A DNA stretch of 64,000 nt from Desulfobacterales bacterium HSG16 (GCA_030377965.1 JAUCGE010000005.1:1-64000); one strand, 5' to 3'. Shown: positions 15,450 to 25,112, counted from the stretch's first letter. The notes: generated by a model not told the origin, from the letters alone. Program-made: numbers and translations.

Positions 15450-16229
15450 ATGGAGATTATCGTACTGATCAAACAGGTTCCGGCAACCGAGTTGATTTTA
15501 TCGATTGCCGAAGACGGAAAAAATGTGAAAAAAGAGGATGTCAAGTGGGTATTGAACCCGTATGATGAATTCGCGGTGGAAGAGGCCCTGAGAATACAGA
15601 AAACAGAAGGCGGCACGGTGACATTAGTTTCTGTAGGTCCTGACAAGGCGCAGGAAGCTATCCGCCACGGGCTGGCAATGGGTGCTGACAAAGGCGTTCT
15701 GGTCAATGACCCGAAAGCTCTGGATTGTGACGGACTGGCAACGGCAAAAGTGCTGGCTTCTGTCATAGATTCATTACCATATGATCTTATAATCGCTGGC
15801 CAGAGAGCAGTGGATGATGATAATTATCTTGTGGGAACTGCTGTTGCAGAATTTCTTGATATTCCGAACATCTCTCTTGTTATAAAGCAGGAAATATCAG
15901 ACAACAAGATCAAATGCCACAGAACCATTGAAGGTGGAACAGTCGTTATCGAATCGCCTTTACCTGTCCTTTTGACCACCCAGAGGGGGCTTAACGAACC
16001 CCGTTATACTTCCATGCCTGGAATTATGAAGGCCAAGAAGAAAAAGATAGAAATCAAAAGCCTTGACGATCTCGACATTGACGATTCAAGCCTTGCACCA
16101 AAAACGAAGATATTGTCCATGGAATACCCGCCAGAACGACAAGGGGGCAGGTTGATAGAAGGTGACAGCCCGGAATCCGCTGTTGCCGAACTGGTAAAAG
16201 TTTTGCGCGAAGAAGCCAAGGTTATTTAA
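15450..16229 (+). CDS. etfB: electron transfer flavoprotein beta subunit
   Basis: A 259-residue protein with the family start (MEIIVLIKQVPAT), the conserved WVLNPYDEFAVEEALRI and the nucleotide-binding segment around IIAGQRAVDDDNYLVG. With EtfA it forms the soluble FAD/AMP heterodimer that carries electrons from acyl-CoA dehydrogenases and related enzymes to the quinone pool. The length is normal. It lies 14 bp upstream of etfA in an operon that continues into rimO and a polyprenyl synthase gene. No partner dehydrogenase is nearby, so the electron donor is not known. Confidence 0.95.
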   Translation: MEIIVLIKQVPATELILSIAEDGKNVKKEDVKWVLNPYDEFAVEEALRIQKTEGGTVTLVSVGPDKAQEAIRHGLAMGADKGVLVNDPKALDCDGLATAKVLASVIDSLPYDLIIAGQRAVDDDNYLVGTAVAEFLDIPNISLVIKQEISDNKIKCHRTIEGGTVVIESPLPVLLTTQRGLNEPRYTSMPGIMKAKKKKIEIKSLDDLDIDDSSLAPKTKILSMEYPPERQGGRLIEGDSPESAVAELVKVLREEAKVI

Positions 16230-16243
16230 AAAGGAGTCGATAC

Positions 16244-17227
16244 ATGTCAGAAAATATACTCGTGATTGCGGAACAATCAGGCGGTGTTTTCAGAAAAGCT
16301 GCTTTCGAGGCCATCAGCGAAGGAAAACGACTGGCAGAGGCTTTGGAAGCAGAAGTGACCGTTCTGGTCATGGGTTCAGATGATTGTTTTTCCAAAATCG
16401 ATGATATCTCGTCAATATTGGGTAAATATGGCGCAGACCGAATAATTGCGGCAAGCGGACAGGCGCTGGGCGAATATATGACAGACGCTTTCACCAATGC
16501 AGCAGCCCGGATCATTGAAAAAGAAAATCCAGGAATAGTACTTATGGCAGGCTCCACACAGGGCAAAGACCTTGCTGCGAGGCTTTCTGCACGCTGTGAT
16601 GCCGCTTATGCAATGGATTGTACTGCACTTGAAATAAAAGATGCTCAACTGATCGCGACAAGGCCGATATATGGCGGTAAGGTCATTGCAAAGGTTATGC
16701 TCGAAGGAACTCTTAAAATCGCCGTAACCCGGCCCAATGCCATGATGGCCGAAGAATTCCCGGCCCAAGGTGCTGTAGAAGAGACAAAGGTTGATGACGT
16801 TGGTGCTACCCGTCTTATTTTTGTCGAGAAAAATCTTGATACCGACAAGGTGGAATTGACAGAAGCCGATGTGGTAGTTTCCGGCGGTCGGGGTATGGAA
16901 AGCTCAGATTATGCTGCTGTCGAAGAACTGGCAGATGCTCTTGGAGGTGCAGTGGGCGCGTCCAGATCGGCAGTTGACGAAGGATGGCGGCCCCATGCGG
17001 ATCAGGTGGGCCAGACCGGCAAGGTAGTTTCTCCCAGCCTTTACATAGCTTGCGGAATTTCAGGCGCTGTCCAGCATCTGGCAGGTATGTCCTCTTCAAA
17101 GGTCATTGTTGCCATTAACAAAGATCCAGATGCACCAATTTTCAAAGTGGCCGACTATGGAATCGTGGGCGATCTTCTTGAGATATTGCCAATTGTAACA
17201 GATAAAGTAAAAAAGTTGGCCGGATGA
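16244..17227 (+). CDS. etfA: electron transfer flavoprotein alpha subunit
   Basis: A 327-residue protein with the N-terminal domain ([19 protein letters not shown]) and the C-terminal FAD-binding signature, seen in [20 protein letters not shown] and [15 protein letters not shown]. It lacks the N-terminal ferredoxin extension found in some anaerobes. It has a ribosome-binding site (AAGGAG) and its stop overlaps the next start as ATGA at 17224. The call is firm. Confidence 0.95.
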   Translation: MSENILVIAEQSGGVFRKAAFEAISEGKRLAEALEAEVTVLVMGSDDCFSKIDDISSILGKYGADRIIAASGQALGEYMTDAFTNAAARIIEKENPGIVLMAGSTQGKDLAARLSARCDAAYAMDCTALEIKDAQLIATRPIYGGKVIAKVMLEGTLKIAVTRPNAMMAEEFPAQGAVEETKVDDVGATRLIFVEKNLDTDKVELTEADVVVSGGRGMESSDYAAVEELADALGGAVGASRSAVDEGWRPHADQVGQTGKVVSPSLYIACGISGAVQHLAGMSSSKVIVAINKDPDAPIFKVADYGIVGDLLEILPIVTDKVKKLAG

Positions 17228-18609
17228 AATACCCTGATACAAAAGATGGCAAAAAAGATGAATCCATGAAAGTCCACCTGGTCAATCTCGGATGCGCTAG
17301 AAACCAGGTGGACAGCGAAAACATGCTGACCGATCTTCAAAATAACGGATGGAAAATTTGTGATGACCCGAGCCTTGCTCATACTATTATCATAAATACA
17401 TGCAGTTTCATCGAATCGGCAGCGGACGAATCCATAGAAACAATCCTTGAACTCGCTGAATTGAAGAAAACAGGAGCCTGCAAACATCTGGTTGTAGCGG
17501 GCTGTCTGCCCCAGCGATATGGAAAAGATATTGTGGAAAACCTGCCTGAAGTCGATGTGTTTCTTGGCACTGGAGCCTTTGGCCGTATCATTGAAGCGGC
17601 AGATGGTAAAACCGACAAAAAATGCTTACTGCCTGACCCGGATACCATTCAAGTCGAGCAGATGGAGCCAAATCGAATTCCCACTCTGTCATATACCGCT
17701 TATCTTAAAATAGCAGAAGGTTGTTCGAGTCATTGCACATACTGCATCATCCCGAAACTCAGAGGAAAGCAGAAAAGCCGACCTTTTGATCATATCGTAT
17801 CAGAAGCATCGAATCTTATAAAAGCTGGCACAAAAGAAATTGTCCTCATATCCCAGGACACCACAGCTTATGGGTCAGACATTGATAATCCGGACGACAA
17901 CCCGGACGCAAATCTTGCCCGTCTGCTCAAAGAAATTTCCAGAATTTCCAACCACAGGCCAGAACCCTGGATCAGGTTTTTATACGGCCACCCCACAAGC
18001 ATAAATGACGAAGTCATGAGGGTGGTGTCAGATTATCCGGGCATATGTTCCTATTATGATATCCCGGTTCAACACGCTTCGGATAGCATCCTGAAAAAAA
18101 TGGGCAGGCAGAGCAGTCACGACGGTCTTTTACGCTTTTTTGAAAACATCAGAAAAAAAGATTCTGCGGCTGTTTTGAGAACCACCTTGATCACCGGCTT
18201 TCCGGGAGAAACCGACAAGGATTTTGAAATTTTGAAATCTTTTGTCGAAACGATTCGTTTTGACCACCTCGGAGTGTTCGCATATTCGGATTCTGTCGAT
18301 CTGCCTTCCCACAGACTGCCCGATCATGTGCCTGAGCATATTAAGGAAGCTCGTCGGGACGAACTCATGGCCATCCAGCTGCAAATTTCCTCGGAAAAAC
18401 TCGAAAAGCATATCGATAAAACTTTTCAAATTTTGATAGAAGAATCCCCGGAACCTGATCTGTATATCGGCAGAACCAGGTTTCAGGCTCCTGAAGTGGA
18501 TGGTATCACCTATGTTCATTCAAAAGACAGGATACTTGAAATCGGTTCTTTCGCTGATGTACTTGTTACAGATGCTCTGGAATACGATTTGATCGGAGAA
18601 CTGGTATGA
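17224..18609 (+). CDS. rimO: ribosomal protein S12 methylthiotransferase
   Basis: A 461-residue radical-SAM enzyme that adds a methylthio group to an aspartate of ribosomal protein S12. The N-terminal UPF0004 domain starts VHLVNLGCARNQVDSE and carries three cluster cysteines (NLGC, NTCSF, AGCLPQ). The radical-SAM motif is EGCSSHCTYCIIPKLRG, and the last 70 residues form a TRAM-like domain. The IIPKLRG sequence favours RimO over MiaB. The start at 17224 overlaps the etfA stop; the ATG at 17266 (MKVHLVNLG) fits the family start better and is a real alternative. The gene overlaps the next by 4 bases. Confidence 0.92.
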   Translation: MKYPDTKDGKKDESMKVHLVNLGCARNQVDSENMLTDLQNNGWKICDDPSLAHTIIINTCSFIESAADESIETILELAELKKTGACKHLVVAGCLPQRYGKDIVENLPEVDVFLGTGAFGRIIEAADGKTDKKCLLPDPDTIQVEQMEPNRIPTLSYTAYLKIAEGCSSHCTYCIIPKLRGKQKSRPFDHIVSEASNLIKAGTKEIVLISQDTTAYGSDIDNPDDNPDANLARLLKEISRISNHRPEPWIRFLYGHPTSINDEVMRVVSDYPGICSYYDIPVQHASDSILKKMGRQSSHDGLLRFFENIRKKDSAAVLRTTLITGFPGETDKDFEILKSFVETIRFDHLGVFAYSDSVDLPSHRLPDHVPEHIKEARRDELMAIQLQISSEKLEKHIDKTFQILIEESPEPDLYIGRTRFQAPEVDGITYVHSKDRILEIGSFADVLVTDALEYDLIGELV

Positions 18610-19586
18610 AGGAACTGAAACACAAGATTTTCAGCCAGGTTGAAAATGATCTTGAAAAAATAGAGACAGCATTGAAAGAAAACCTGGGCGCACATCTTGA
18701 GGTAGTCACCCAGTCGGCAAGCCACATCCTGTTCAGCGGGGGAAAGCGATTACGTCCCCTTTTGATGGTACTTGCAGCCAGGCTGTGCAATTACAAAGGG
18801 GATCTTGATTACACATTTTCGACTGTATTCGAATATCTGCACGTTGCAACCCTCCTGCACGACGACATAGTAGATGAAGCAGATCTGCGCCGGAAAAAAC
18901 CTGTTGCCAATTCCATATGGGGCAATGCAACAGCGGTGCTTACCGGAGATTTTCTGCTCGCCCGTTCCCTTTCAATCGGCACAAAAACCGGCAAGCTTGA
19001 GGTAATCAGCGTAATTTCCGAAATAACGGAGAATATGTCACAGGGCGAAATCCACCAGTTGATGAAAAAAGGGGACATTACTCTGTCCGAAGCAGAATAC
19101 ATGGATGTAATCCGCAGGAAAACAGCGGTTCTGCTCCAGGGAGCCTGTCAGATCGGCGCTATAATTGCGGATGTGGACAAAAAGAAAGAAGCCGCACTTG
19201 CAAACTACGGACTTCACATGGGCTATGCCTTTCAGATGGCCGACGACCTGCTTGATTATACTTCAGATACAGAATCTCTGGGAAAAAAAGTAGGAGCAGA
19301 TTTAAGGGAAGGCAAGATGACCCTGCCCTTGATTTCCGCTCTTCAGAAAGCGGATGAAAAAGATCGACAATATATGATTAATGTGATTGAAGATAAGAAT
19401 TTTTCCGAAGATGATTTTGACCAGTTAGTTCGACTGCTCGATAAATACGACGGTATTGCCTATACTCGAAAACAGGCTTTATTTCATATCGATACGGCAA
19501 AAAAAGAACTTGAAATTTTCGATTCCTGCCCTGCAAGAAATATTCTTTTCGATATTGCCGATTATGTGATTGAAAGAAAGGTTTGA
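18606..19586 (+). CDS. ispB: trans-polyprenyl diphosphate synthase (octaprenyl type)
   Basis: A 326-residue all-helical prenyltransferase with both Asp-rich motifs: DDIVDEADLRRKKP (first) and ADDLLDYTSD (second). It also has the SGGKRLRPLL segment that binds the allylic substrate's diphosphate. Enzymes of this kind extend farnesyl diphosphate to a long chain used for menaquinone. The start overlaps the rimO stop (ATGA). Chain length cannot be read from the sequence, so the gene symbol is by closest type. Confidence 0.88.
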   Translation: MKELKHKIFSQVENDLEKIETALKENLGAHLEVVTQSASHILFSGGKRLRPLLMVLAARLCNYKGDLDYTFSTVFEYLHVATLLHDDIVDEADLRRKKPVANSIWGNATAVLTGDFLLARSLSIGTKTGKLEVISVISEITENMSQGEIHQLMKKGDITLSEAEYMDVIRRKTAVLLQGACQIGAIIADVDKKKEAALANYGLHMGYAFQMADDLLDYTSDTESLGKKVGADLREGKMTLPLISALQKADEKDRQYMINVIEDKNFSEDDFDQLVRLLDKYDGIAYTRKQALFHIDTAKKELEIFDSCPARNILFDIADYVIERKV

Positions 19587-19613
19587 CAACCTGCTCACAG
19601 GATAAAAAAAGCT

Positions 19614-20432
19614 ATGAAAATTAGAAAATTATATATTGATAATCTCAAAATCTTTCAGGATTTCAATCTGGATTTCACCTATAACGGCAAAGCGCAGAAT
19701 CTTGTGGTCATAGCGGGACTGAACGGAAGCGGGAAAACCACGCTATTCAGGGATTTTATTTTTCATACTTTCAAAAACAAAGATATTTCAGACGATAGTT
19801 TCATTGAAATCGAACAAAAAGAAGACAATGATAAAAAAATTTATACCATCAACAATGAAAGATTGAAATCAGATTTTTCCGATGTTATGAAGTATCGTAG
19901 TGATGTTGCATTGCCAGAATATGAAAATATCATCTTCCATGAAGCCGGAATTTCCAATAAAAAAACTGCAAAAGACACAATCCTTCAATTCATTGACGAT
20001 TTGATTTATGAACAAGACAAGAAAGGCAGCGAAGCCTACTCAATTACGCAGGAGATTTTGAATTCCGTTTTTCAGGATTTCGAACTGAAAATAGAATTTA
20101 AAGGCATTGATAGAAACAAAGAAGTGTTATTCGGAAACAACTCACCTGCAAAAATTAAAATAGAGGATTTATCGGGTGGAGAACAGGAACTAATCACAAA
20201 GGTTTTTACATTGCACCTTTCCGATATTAAAGATAGCATAATTTTGATTGACGAACCCGAAAGCTCTCTGCATCCTAACTGGCAGAATCGAATAACGCAG
20301 ATATACCAGGGTTTTGCAGATAAAAACGATAATCAGATAATACTTGCCACTCACTCTCCTCATATAGTCGCTTCTGTTCGAAAAGAACAAATCCGTGTTC
20401 TGGCGCAAGAAGAGGAATCAGGTTTAATTTGA
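19614..20432 (+). CDS. ABC-type AAA ATPase (AAA_21/OLD-like)
   Basis: A 272-residue soluble ATPase of the SMC/Rad50-like class. It shows Walker A GLNGSGKTT (35-43), signature LSGGEQ (about 187), Walker B with IILIDEPESSLHP (about 209-221) and the switch histidine in ATHSPHIV. There is no coiled coil and no nuclease domain. It ends soon after the histidine, shorter than many relatives, so a C-terminal effector domain may have been lost. Such ATPases are common in phage-defence gene pairs, and a methyltransferase/nuclease pair lies downstream. The ribosome-binding site is weak. Function unassigned. Confidence 0.8.
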   Translation: MKIRKLYIDNLKIFQDFNLDFTYNGKAQNLVVIAGLNGSGKTTLFRDFIFHTFKNKDISDDSFIEIEQKEDNDKKIYTINNERLKSDFSDVMKYRSDVALPEYENIIFHEAGISNKKTAKDTILQFIDDLIYEQDKKGSEAYSITQEILNSVFQDFELKIEFKGIDRNKEVLFGNNSPAKIKIEDLSGGEQELITKVFTLHLSDIKDSIILIDEPESSLHPNWQNRITQIYQGFADKNDNQIILATHSPHIVASVRKEQIRVLAQEEESGLI

Positions 20433-20532
20433 TTCAACCAAACTGCATTCCCTGAAATGTTGCTTTTCTTTACAATTTGTGCTTGAATCCTCCAAATAAA
20501 GTTCGATCCGGGCGGTTTGTAATGCCCGATAT

Positions 20533-20634
20533 TTGAACCGCAGATAATCATGATATTTTTTTGATAAATATGATCAATGCCACCCAAAAGTCGTATCATG
20601 AACATCATTTTTATCATGATTATCTGCGGTTCAA
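20533..20634. repeat. 102-bp element with 23-bp perfect terminal inverted repeats
   Basis: Positions 20533-20555 and 20612-20634 are exact reverse complements (outer ends TTGAACCGCAGATAATC and its complement). The 56-bp centre holds further partial symmetry. No ORF is present. It resembles a small non-autonomous transposable element or a large hairpin. It sits between the ATPase gene and the first zinc-ribbon copy. Confidence 0.75.
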
Positions 20635-20675
20635 AAACGGTAATCAATATAATCTTTTACCAGGAGATAATCTTC

Positions 20676-20801
20676 ATGTCCGATACGGAAAAAACCTTTA
20701 AAGTCCATTGTGACGGTTGTAAAAAATCTTTTCATGTGCGTTTTCCCCTGAATTCATCAGATTCGGATGAAGAAGGGAGCGGTGATGTGATGGTGGAATG
20801 A
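20676..20801 (+). pseudogene. truncated zinc-ribbon gene copy
   Basis: The first 41 codons are about 95% identical in DNA to the intact gene at 24878, including the ribosome-binding site CCAGGAGATAAT. It has the first CxxC pair (HCDGCKKSFH) but stops after VMVE, just before the second pair. The break coincides with a junction to the membrane-protein remnant that follows. It may still be translated but cannot form the four-cysteine site. Confidence 0.85.
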
Positions 20802-20891
20802 GCGCAGAAGCGAAAATATAAGCAGATGTTTACGGGAATACTTCTTTTCGGCATTCTCTCTGCGGTATATCCGATTGTTGGATTTGGATAA
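20802..20891 (+). pseudogene. C-terminal remnant of a membrane protein gene
   Basis: Reading on from the zinc-ribbon stop in the same frame gives a hydrophobic tail (segment MFTGILLFGILSAVYPIV) ending at 20891. It aligns with the last 29 residues of the membrane protein at 27537 (IRLFIGTLFFIFGIITAVIP). The bases after both stops are also alike (TAAGG then a T-run and CGTTTT). Together with the truncated zinc-ribbon copy it looks like the two ends of a cassette whose middle was deleted. Confidence 0.6.
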
Positions 20892-21057
20892 GGTATTTTT
20901 CGTTTTAGAAAAAACAGATATGATGCTATTGTCATAAAAAAAAGAGTGAATGAAAAAAATTTCTTTGACATTGCATTTTTTCGATTACATGATGGTTATT
21001 GGTAATATTTATTATTTTATGCGTGTTAAATAATCAAGAACTTGAAAAGAGGCAGTG

Positions 21058-24000
21058 ATGAAAAAAATTCCCGACAATGATTTCATGAATATCCTGAAGA
21101 AATTTGACATGATATCAGAAACTGGGAAAGCGCCCGGCCTGGTTTTTGTCGAAGATAACACCAATACTTGGGATGACAGCGAAAGGATTTCCCTTGAATA
21201 TGCAATGAAATACGGAGCGGATGCGGTATACTTCCGGCGCTTCGATGATAAAAGACCCCCGGTTCCTCAAATTTTTATTTATGATTATACCGTAAATGAA
21301 AAAAATGAAACTGAAATAGCCGATTTATATAAAAAACTATGGAATTCAGGCCAGGTTCCGCTTTTTTTCGTTTTCTTAAAAACTGAAGTGAAAATTTTCA
21401 GCTGCCTGAAAAAACCTGAATTCGACACTGAGACGGGCAAAATCTCGGTTACGGTTTTTGAAAAAATCAGGTTGGCCTCGAAGATAAAAAGAGAAATAGA
21501 CAGGCGGAAGCTGAAAAATTTCTCGGCAAAATTTTTTGACAATGGTTCATTTTGGCGTAATCCTGAATATAAAGACAGGTTTAAGCAAAAAGAAAGCGCC
21601 TATATGAAATTGTTGAGCGAATTAAAAGAAACCAGGAAAAAAATAATTAAAAGCAAAATTTTAAAAGAAGATATAGCTCAAAAACTTCTGGTCATGTCGA
21701 TTCTTGTAAAATATCTGGAGGAACGGATTGATGAAAATAACGATACGGTTTTTCCTCCCGGATTCTTCAAATCTTTTTCAAGGGGTACTGATACTTTCAC
21801 AGGAGTTCTGAGAAAAAAAGGGGGCTGTCTCAAATTGTTCGATCATCTGAGCAGTTCGGATTGTCTCAATGGCGATATATTTAAATGGAATGATAAAAAG
21901 GAACGAAAAATCCTGCAAAATTCGGATCTTGAAACATTCGCCGATTTTTTCGAGGGAAAAACCGATAAGGGACAATATACTTTTTGGCGATTGTACTCAT
22001 TCAATGACCTTCCGATAGAATTGATCAGCAATATTTATGAGGAGTTTTTAGAATCCAGAAAAGGCATTGTTTACACCCCTCCGTATTTGGTCAACTTCCT
22101 CATTGATGAAATGATGCCTCTTTCCGACTTTGACAAAACTGACTTCAAAGTCATCGATCCTGCCTGCGGTTCCGGTGTATTTCTTGTTGCAGCGTTTCGC
22201 AGGATGCTGCATTGGTGGAGAATCAGGAATGGCTGGAAAAAACCGGATGCCACAGATTTAAATGAATTAAAACAAATTATCAAAAATAATATTTTTGGCG
22301 TGGACAAGCATGAGGAGGCTGTGCGCCTGGCTTTTTTCAGTTTGAGCCTGGCTTTATTGGATGAACTGTCATCAAAGGTGATATGGGAAAATCTAAAATT
22401 CGACAATCTGCTGGAGAGCAATCTTATCAGCAAAGATTTTTTTGAATTGATAAATAAAAAACATTTTCGATCCGAATTCGATCTTGTGATAGGAAATCCT
22501 CCTTTTATACGAACATTGACACCAGAAGCTGAGAAAATAGAGAAACGAAAAATAAAAGAAAAGTCGAGACCGAAACTGCCTGGCAGGCAAATAGCCTTGC
22601 TGTTTCTGGAACAGGCTATGAACCTTTGTAAACCTGGTTCCTGGCTCTGTTTAATCCTGCCTTCCGGCTCTTTTTTATATAACAATACCTCTAAAAAGTT
22701 CAGGAAATACTTTTTAAAGACATACCAAGTAGCTCAAATAATAGATTTTACATGTTTAAGCCAAATTCTTTTCGAAAGTGTAAATGTTGCAACAGCAGCA
22801 GTTTTCGCAAAAAAACAAGATCCATCCGGTGAAGATATTCTCCATGTGACAGTGAGAAGAACAAAACCTGTCAAGGAAAAACTGTACTTCGAACTGGATC
22901 ACTATGATTTTCATAAAGTATCGCACAATGAAGCAATGGAAAACAGGCTGATTTGGAAAGCTAATTTGCTTGGCGGTGGAAGATTACATCATCTTATAAA
23001 AAGATTTGGAACAATGAGATGCTTTGGTGATTATTTAAAAGACCGGGAAAACAAACACGGATGGAAAGTTGGAGAAGGGTTCACTGTTGGTGGTAATGGA
23101 AAAGAAAGAGATGAATTAATTCAACTTGAAGCTAATAAGAAATGCCTATCTCAAATAGAAAAGGAGAGATTGACAGAGTTGAAGAAAAAATATAAAAAAG
23201 CGGCTTTTCTTACCGGAAAAAAAACGCTTTCCACAGATGCTTTTACTGAAAAAGGAATTAACGAGTTTCAATTGGATATTCTGAAAGAAATGTACTTTAC
23301 AAGGAACCGGAAAAAAAACCAGAATATTTTTAAAGGGCCTCATGTGTTGATTAAAGAGGCAATTGCCAAGAAATCAATACCTATTGAATTTAGAAATGAT
23401 GATCTTTCTTTCACGCATGAAATCTTAGGTATTCACGCACCGAGAAATCAAATTGACGAATTGATGGAGATTGAGAGGCGCATAAAAAATAGCAGAGATT
23501 ATCTTTTTTATCCTGCCGCGTTGAGCGGACTATATATGATCGGACGCGTAACCGCTCTTCTCAAAAAAGATATTGAAAGTCTGCCATTTCCCGAAGATGA
23601 AAAGGAACTCGAACTTTCCATAATTGAAAGAATACTGGTAGACGATGTTCTGGACTATATGCTTGACTTTCGCAGAAACGGTGAAAAATCTATTGCTGAA
23701 AAACCTGTTAACAATAAGCAACTTGATCAGTTTGCCGATGTTTATTGCAGGGTTCTCAATTCCGTATATCACAACTTCAAACCTCATAGGCCGATTAAAA
23801 CCGATTCATTTATTTGTTTTCCGTTTTATTATAAGGACAAGCCTGAAATTCTGAAAAGAAGAAAAGATGACCTTGAATCGGATTTGCACAAACTGATAAG
23901 GAACAATGTAAGTACGAACGCAAGAATTGTCAGAATATTGAGGCTTTATGATGATAACACTATTTTCCTAATCAAGCCTGAGCAAACTCGCTTCTGGCTG

Positions 24001-24063
24001 CGATCTATGGCAATTCGTGATGCTGATGAAACTTTCAATGACCTGGTAGCTCAAGGATATTAA
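21058..24063 (+). CDS. Eco57I-like N6-adenine DNA methyltransferase
   Basis: A 1001-residue protein. The catalytic domain has the SAM-binding motif I DPACGSGVFLV (from D367) and catalytic motif IV NPPF (480-483), the gamma-class adenine methyltransferase order seen in Eco57I-type enzymes. The segment ESRKGIVYTPPYLVNFLIDE precedes motif I as usual. The C-terminal half should hold the target recognition domain. The N-terminal 300 residues are lysine-rich and could carry a nuclease, but I see no clear PD-(D/E)XK there. I start at the ATG at 21058, with AAGAGG upstream. The next gene begins 3 bases after the stop and looks like a nuclease, so this is probably the modification part of a restriction-modification pair. 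Confidence 0.85.
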   Translation: MKKIPDNDFMNILKKFDMISETGKAPGLVFVEDNTNTWDDSERISLEYAMKYGADAVYFRRFDDKRPPVPQIFIYDYTVNEKNETEIADLYKKLWNSGQVPLFFVFLKTEVKIFSCLKKPEFDTETGKISVTVFEKIRLASKIKREIDRRKLKNFSAKFFDNGSFWRNPEYKDRFKQKESAYMKLLSELKETRKKIIKSKILKEDIAQKLLVMSILVKYLEERIDENNDTVFPPGFFKSFSRGTDTFTGVLRKKGGCLKLFDHLSSSDCLNGDIFKWNDKKERKILQNSDLETFADFFEGKTDKGQYTFWRLYSFNDLPIELISNIYEEFLESRKGIVYTPPYLVNFLIDEMMPLSDFDKTDFKVIDPACGSGVFLVAAFRRMLHWWRIRNGWKKPDATDLNELKQIIKNNIFGVDKHEEAVRLAFFSLSLALLDELSSKVIWENLKFDNLLESNLISKDFFELINKKHFRSEFDLVIGNPPFIRTLTPEAEKIEKRKIKEKSRPKLPGRQIALLFLEQAMNLCKPGSWLCLILPSGSFLYNNTSKKFRKYFLKTYQVAQIIDFTCLSQILFESVNVATAAVFAKKQDPSGEDILHVTVRRTKPVKEKLYFELDHYDFHKVSHNEAMENRLIWKANLLGGGRLHHLIKRFGTMRCFGDYLKDRENKHGWKVGEGFTVGGNGKERDELIQLEANKKCLSQIEKERLTELKKKYKKAAFLTGKKTLSTDAFTEKGINEFQLDILKEMYFTRNRKKNQNIFKGPHVLIKEAIAKKSIPIEFRNDDLSFTHEILGIHAPRNQIDELMEIERRIKNSRDYLFYPAALSGLYMIGRVTALLKKDIESLPFPEDEKELELSIIERILVDDVLDYMLDFRRNGEKSIAEKPVNNKQLDQFADVYCRVLNSVYHNFKPHRPIKTDSFICFPFYYKDKPEILKRRKDDLESDLHKLIRNNVSTNARIVRILRLYDDNTIFLIKPEQTRFWLRSMAIRDADETFNDLVAQGY

Positions 24064-24066
24064 GAT

Positions 24067-24822
24067 ATGTTAGTCGATACACGTCAATCAGTGAAATCAG
24101 GCGTAATAAAAGGCCTGAAGCCGGATACCTCTGTATTATGTGTCGTGAATTTTGTCGAAAGGCAATTGATAATATTTGCAGACAAATATTCTGATTCAAA
24201 GATTAAGAATGAAAAAGGTCTGACTCAGAAGCTTGTTATGATATTGAATCATAATGTCTCTAAAGAGGAATGCCCTTTTTGGTTCGATAAAGAATATATG
24301 GAAAACCCCGAACGAGGCGACAGCCCTCAAGTCGATATCGGAACTATCAGCAAAGCGGAAGAGGGGATTGTAATCGAATCAAAAACATACACCAATAATG
24401 AGTCTTTTTTTTCGATGGAGGCAAAAAGATTAGATAAATTGGGAGCTAAACGATCAAAGGAATACCTGCTCGGAAGATTTGAAACCAAAAAAGATGGAAA
24501 AAAGAAATACGTATCCTGTGGCGGAGTCGAACGATTTAAACAGGGGATACACGGCAGAAATTTGAAGTATGGAGCGATTATCGGTTATGTGCAGGAACAT
24601 GATTCTCTTCACTGGTATGATCTGATTAATTCATGGGTCAACGATCTGATTAAAAAGAAATTTCATTCTCTTGTAAACTGGACAAAGAAAGATCAATTAA
24701 AAAAGACGTATATAAAGCCGGTTACAGCAAAATTTGTTTCTGTAAATTCCAGACAAAATGATTCTATAACTCTATTTCATTTATGGGTAAGACTCAATTC
24801 ATTTAAGACTCATGACAAATAA
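24067..24822 (+). CDS. putative PD-(D/E)XK restriction endonuclease partner
   Basis: A 251-residue protein that I do not recognise by family. It has a plausible PD-(D/E)XK core: SPQVDIGTI with Asp90, then IVIESKTY with Glu104 and Lys106, each at the end of a predicted strand, 13 residues apart. The 3-bp spacing to the methyltransferase gene implies one transcript. This supports the role of cognate nuclease or a recognition helper. No membrane segment is present. Confidence 0.6.
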   Translation: MLVDTRQSVKSGVIKGLKPDTSVLCVVNFVERQLIIFADKYSDSKIKNEKGLTQKLVMILNHNVSKEECPFWFDKEYMENPERGDSPQVDIGTISKAEEGIVIESKTYTNNESFFSMEAKRLDKLGAKRSKEYLLGRFETKKDGKKKYVSCGGVERFKQGIHGRNLKYGAIIGYVQEHDSLHWYDLINSWVNDLIKKKFHSLVNWTKKDQLKKTYIKPVTAKFVSVNSRQNDSITLFHLWVRLNSFKTHDK

Positions 24823-24832
24823 TTCGTGAGTC
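24803..24832 (+). terminator. weak hairpin at the end of the nuclease-like gene
   Basis: GACTCATG ... CGTGAGTC forms an 8-bp stem with about 10 bases of loop across the stop codon. No T-run follows, so this is at best a weak terminator. Confidence 0.3.
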
Positions 24833-24877
24833 GTAAGTTCTTGTAACCATATAATCCTTTACCAGGAGATAATATCA

Positions 24878-25090
24878 ATGTCCGATACGGAAAAAACCTT
24901 TAAAATCCATTGTGATGGCTGTAAGAAAACTTTTCATGTGCGTTTTCCCCTGAATTCATCAGATTCAGATGAAGAAGGGAGCGGTGATGTGATGGTGGAA
25001 TGTATGTATTGCAGTGAAAAGCTGATGATAACCATACCCCGGAAATATATCGAAAAAGAGATTCTTCTCAGAAGCAGATTGGTCAAGTAA
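24878..25090 (+). CDS. small zinc-ribbon protein
   Basis: A 70-residue protein with two CxxC pairs, CDGC and CMYC, 30-35 residues apart, forming a likely zinc-ribbon. An acidic Ser/Asp/Glu stretch (SSDSDEEGSGD) lies between them. It has a good ribosome-binding site (CCAGGAG) and lies 22 bp before the CHAT gene, so it is part of that locus. A 41-codon truncated copy is at 20676. Function unknown; small zinc-ribbons often serve as nucleic-acid or protein adaptors. Confidence 0.8.
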   Translation: MSDTEKTFKIHCDGCKKTFHVRFPLNSSDSDEEGSGDVMVECMYCSEKLMITIPRKYIEKEILLRSRLVK

Positions 25091-25112
25091 TTAATCCAAA
25101 GGAATGAAGCCA

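Noticed and set aside
22071-22685. 204-codon minus-strand frame
   Set aside because: It lies opposite the methyltransferase motifs and has no recognisable features; a shadow frame.
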